DNA of 64,000 nucleotides from Massilia sp. YIM B02769 (lineage in GTDB: Bacteria; Pseudomonadota; Gammaproteobacteria; Burkholderiales; Burkholderiaceae_D): positions 1 to 64,000 of the forward strand of contig NZ_JASNRC010000015.1 of assembly GCF_030411995.1 (NCBI RefSeq). The letters run 5' to 3'. Both the position numbers and the translations under genes were made by a program. This document shows positions 61,929 to 64,000 of this stretch, one piece after another. The notes beneath the pieces were generated by a model. The model did no database searches. It saw nothing but the letters and a program-made list of their open reading frames with translations, and had not been told where the DNA came from. The stretch's first letter is position 1; the number at the start of each line of letters is the position of its first letter.

Positions 61929-61953
61929 GCCGGCTCCCGTTGCAGGAGCCGGC
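61929..61953 (-). other. Stem-loop between livK and livH
   Basis: GCCGGCTCC (61929-61937) and GGAGCCGGC (61945-61953) form a perfect 9-bp GC-rich stem with a 7-nt loop. No T run follows on the minus strand. It probably stabilises the upstream livK mRNA or attenuates readthrough, giving more binding protein than permease. Confidence 0.6.
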
Positions 61954-62045
61954 CGTGTCACGACAAGGTGCAGCTTATGTACGGCTTGTGTACAGCCTGG
62001 AACAGGCCGTGTTGCGGCCAGGTGCGACGTTCATTTCGCCGGCAC

Positions 62046-63203
62046 TTATTTAGCCAGTACGACCCGACCGCCACGCACTTCGCCGAAACGCGTGTTCTCG
62101 AAGTTGATCGCTTCGTGGTCGTCCTTGCTGTAGGGCTTGCTGTAGGTGGTGACCACGCCTTCGACCTTTTCGTTCAGGTTTTCCAGTGCGGCTTTCACCT
62201 TCGGGCCTTCGGTACTGCCGGCCTGCTTCATGGCGGCGGCCAGCAGGTAGATCGAGTCATAGCCCTGGGCGGCCGAGACGGCCGACGGCATGCGGCCGTT
62301 CGGCGGGTTGTAGGCCTTGGTGTAGGCGTCGATGAAGGCCTTGCGGCGCGCGTTGTCGCCCTCCTGGATGAAGGTCTGCGGCATGCGCGTGCCTTCGGAG
62401 TTCTTGCCGGCGTTGTCGATGAAGTTGGCCATGGCCAGGGTCCAGCTGCCGATCATCGGCACCTTCCAGTTCAGCTTTTCCATGCCGTTGGCGATCTGGG
62501 CCAGCTCGGGGCCGATGCCGTAGGTGAGCACGACTTCGGCGCCGGCCTGCTTGGCTTTCAGCAGCTGGGGCGTCATGTCGACGTCCTTCAGGTTGTACTT
62601 CTCGACCGTGACGGCCTTGATGCCTTTCTTCTCCAGCGCCTTTTCCAGGTCTTCGCGGCCGAGCTGGCCGTAGCTGGTGGAGTCGGCCAGGATCGCGACC
62701 TTCTTGAAGCCGCGGCGGGCCACGGCTTCCTCGACGATCATCGCCGACTGGATGGTGTCGTTGGCCGAGTTACGGAACACATAGTTCTCGGGGGCGGTGG
62801 CGAACTGCTTGGTGATCACGGAGCCGGTGGCGACATTGTTCATCACCGGGATCTTGGCGTTCTGGTAGAAGCGCTGCGAGGCCAGCGCGACCGTCGTGTT
62901 GATGTAGCCGACGGTGGCGGCCACGCGTTCCTTGTTGATCAGTTCCTGGGCGATCTGCACGCCGCGTTCGGGTTTCGCTTCGTCGTCGCGCTCGACCATC
63001 TGCAACTGGCGTCCCAGCACGCCGCCCTTGGCATTGATCTCCTGCACCGCCAGCTTGACGCCGTCGCGCATCGATACGCCCATCGGCGCCGAGCCGCCGG
63101 TGAACGGCCCGGTGACGCCGATCTTGATCGGATCGGCCGCCATTGCCGACATCGAGAACCCGAGTGCTACACCTGCAACCAATGCTTTCATCTTGAAATT
63201 CAT
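62046..63203 (-). CDS. livK: ABC transporter periplasmic binding protein LivK-like
   Basis: A 385-residue solute-binding protein with signal peptide (ALGFSMSAMA cleaved before ADPIKIGVTGP). IGVTGPFTGGSAPMG, VQEINAKGGVLGRQL and TSYGQLGREDLEKALE are type I binding-fold signatures. The start at 63203 has GGAG seven bases upstream; the longer frame to 63287 lacks one. First gene of the liv operon and first transcribed; a promoter with an 18-bp palindrome lies 80-120 bases upstream. Confidence 0.92.
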   Translation of the reverse strand: MNFKMKALVAGVALGFSMSAMAADPIKIGVTGPFTGGSAPMGVSMRDGVKLAVQEINAKGGVLGRQLQMVERDDEAKPERGVQIAQELINKERVAATVGYINTTVALASQRFYQNAKIPVMNNVATGSVITKQFATAPENYVFRNSANDTIQSAMIVEEAVARRGFKKVAILADSTSYGQLGREDLEKALEKKGIKAVTVEKYNLKDVDMTPQLLKAKQAGAEVVLTYGIGPELAQIANGMEKLNWKVPMIGSWTLAMANFIDNAGKNSEGTRMPQTFIQEGDNARRKAFIDAYTKAYNPPNGRMPSAVSAAQGYDSIYLLAAAMKQAGSTEGPKVKAALENLNEKVEGVVTTYSKPYSKDDHEAINFENTRFGEVRGGRVVLAK

Positions 63204-63285
63204 TGCTGTCTCCGTGGATTTATTAGGTGTTTCGGTACGCTGTAGCCCGGGCGGAACGACACCGCCAGAGCGCCATCGACAATGC

Positions 63286-63314
63286 ATTGTAGGTTAGCAA
63301 TTGGCCAACAGCAA
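63286..63314 (-). promoter_or_regulatory. Promoter of the liv operon
   Basis: On the minus strand TTGCTG (63309-63314), a 17-bp spacer and TACAAT (63286-63291), about 80 bases before the livK start. The -35 lies within the perfect palindrome at 63308-63325. Confidence 0.6.
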
Positions 63315-63325
63315 TCGATTGCTGT
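63308..63325. promoter_or_regulatory. 18-bp perfect palindrome, putative liv operator
   Basis: ACAGCAATCGATTGCTGT is an uninterrupted perfect palindrome covering the -35 of the livK promoter. Such symmetry at this spot indicates a dimeric regulator. Its half-site CAGCAAT is also found three times in the phaR operator. Confidence 0.6.
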
Positions 63326-63398
63326 GACGCGTCGCACCATGCAAACGGAATGCTCGGACGTAAGAAATCGGTAAGGGAAGGGGCGTATTCTGCTGCGC

Positions 63399-63427
63399 AA
63401 AAAAAAGGCCGCACGTGTGTGCGGCCT
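63399..63427 (-). terminator. Rho-independent terminator after the Tyr/Gly lipoprotein gene
   Basis: AGGCCGCAC (63406-63414) and GTGCGGCCT (63419-63427) form a 9-bp stem with a 4-nt loop; the A run at 63399-63406 gives a T tract on the minus strand. It separates the lipoprotein gene from livK. Confidence 0.85.
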
Positions 63428-63485
63428 CCCCTTTTTGGTGCATCGGTACGGCGCAAGGCAGCAGAACTGCGCGCCGCCCGAGCGG

Positions 63486-63920
63486 TCAACGACGGTGGAA
63501 ACGCGGTCGTGGCGCGTAGTGGCGATGGCCGCCACCCCAGCTGCGTCCGAAGCTGAAGCCCAGGCCGATCGACACCGGCGGATACCAGTACGGATCCTGC
63601 ACGATAACCGGCGCGCCGTACACTGGCGTACCGTAGACCGGTGCACCGTACACAGATTGCGGCGCATACACCGGTTGCGACGAATAGACGACGTTGTCCG
63701 GCGCCGGATTGACGACGACCGGCGAGCTGGTGACCACACCGGCGTCGCCGGAGCGCGCGCCCGTGCCCAGCGGTACCGGCGTCACCGACACCGTTTGCCA
63801 GCCGTTGGCGTCCGGTGCCTGGGCATAGCCGCGCGTGCCGTAGTTGGCCGGACCCGGATACTGGGTGGCGCAGCCGGTAAGTGCCGCCAGGGCGGCAGAA
63901 ATGACGATGAGTTTTTTCAT
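63486..63920 (-). CDS. Tyr/Pro/Val-rich surface-type lipoprotein
   Basis: A 144-residue lipoprotein (LAALTGC, Cys17). The middle holds short repeats YAPQSVYGAPVYGTPVYGAP, then a conserved-looking C-terminus (DPYWYPPVSIGLGFSFG, GGGHRHYAPRPRFHRR) rich in aromatic, Gly and basic residues. Similar small lipoproteins are common in Burkholderiales without assigned function. AGGAGG gives a strong ribosome site before ATG 63920. It has its own terminator. Confidence 0.75.
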   Translation of the reverse strand: MKKLIVISAALAALTGCATQYPGPANYGTRGYAQAPDANGWQTVSVTPVPLGTGARSGDAGVVTSSPVVVNPAPDNVVYSSQPVYAPQSVYGAPVYGTPVYGAPVIVQDPYWYPPVSIGLGFSFGRSWGGGHRHYAPRPRFHRR

Positions 63921-64000
63921 GGCGGTCCTCCTGATGTCGCCATGATAGTTTGTCGGCGTACATTTTGGCGCGGAATTACAGCTTGTTACAGGTGAAGGGA

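Overview
The window looks like chromosome of a high-GC betaproteobacterium of the Burkholderiales, most likely Oxalobacteraceae of the Massilia/Telluria type. The grounds are gene content only: a phaC-phaR-rimO block, two PEP-CTERM sorting substrates, a complete MSHA-type pilus locus, CheV, BamD, TrxC and a fused LivM-LivG transporter. No 16S gene or other decisive marker is present, so the genus is an inference.

Layout. 1-1084: an intact IS1595-type insertion sequence with perfect 15-bp ends in a poly-T target. 1.1-10.2 kb: a lipoprotein, tRNA-Leu(TAA), a ParB-like protein, a penicillin-acylase-family Ntn hydrolase, an acetyltransferase, a PEP-CTERM protein, thymidine kinase, an M50-like membrane protein and tail-specific protease. 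10.2-14 kb: an AT-rich control region and tiny PEP-CTERM protein, then an acyl-CoA dehydrogenase pair with a MaoC hydratase. 14-19.4 kb (minus strand): a 1493-residue hybrid histidine kinase translationally coupled to a GGEEF response regulator. 19.5-22.7 kb (minus): histidine phosphatase, APH-type kinase and ACAD10/11-like dehydrogenase. 23-39.6 kb: the MSHA locus, in the order E-G-F-A-C-D-O-P-Q followed by I-I2-J-K-L-M-N, which swaps the two halves relative to Vibrio. 39.6-46.9 kb: LysR/TauE-SafE pair with a 31-residue ORF, methionine aminotransferase, PIN protein, YaaA, BamD, RluD and PgeF. 47-51.4 kb: PHA synthase, PhaR with a clear operator, and RimO. 51.5-58 kb: cystathionine beta-lyase, CheV, TrxC, DUF72, a Mut7-C protein coupled to an unknown Cys-motif protein, small membrane proteins and an EamA transporter. 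58.2-63.9 kb (minus): a branched-chain amino acid/amide ABC transporter (LivF, fused LivMG, LivH, LivK) and a Tyr/Gly-rich lipoprotein.

Threads through the window: surface structures and signalling (MSHA pilus, hybrid kinase plus diguanylate cyclase, CheV, PEP-CTERM proteins) and carbon storage/acyl-CoA metabolism (ACADs, MaoC, PhaC/PhaR). Five intergenic sites carry one palindromic repeat family (core GGTGGG-N-CCCACC); three are inverted doublets resembling REPINs. The best candidates for new biology are the phosphatase-kinase-dehydrogenase cluster, the Mut7-C/CPPGACSC pair, the REPIN-like family, and long palindromes at the phaR, livK and kinase promoters. Many long overlapping open frames are GC-driven shadows and are left out.
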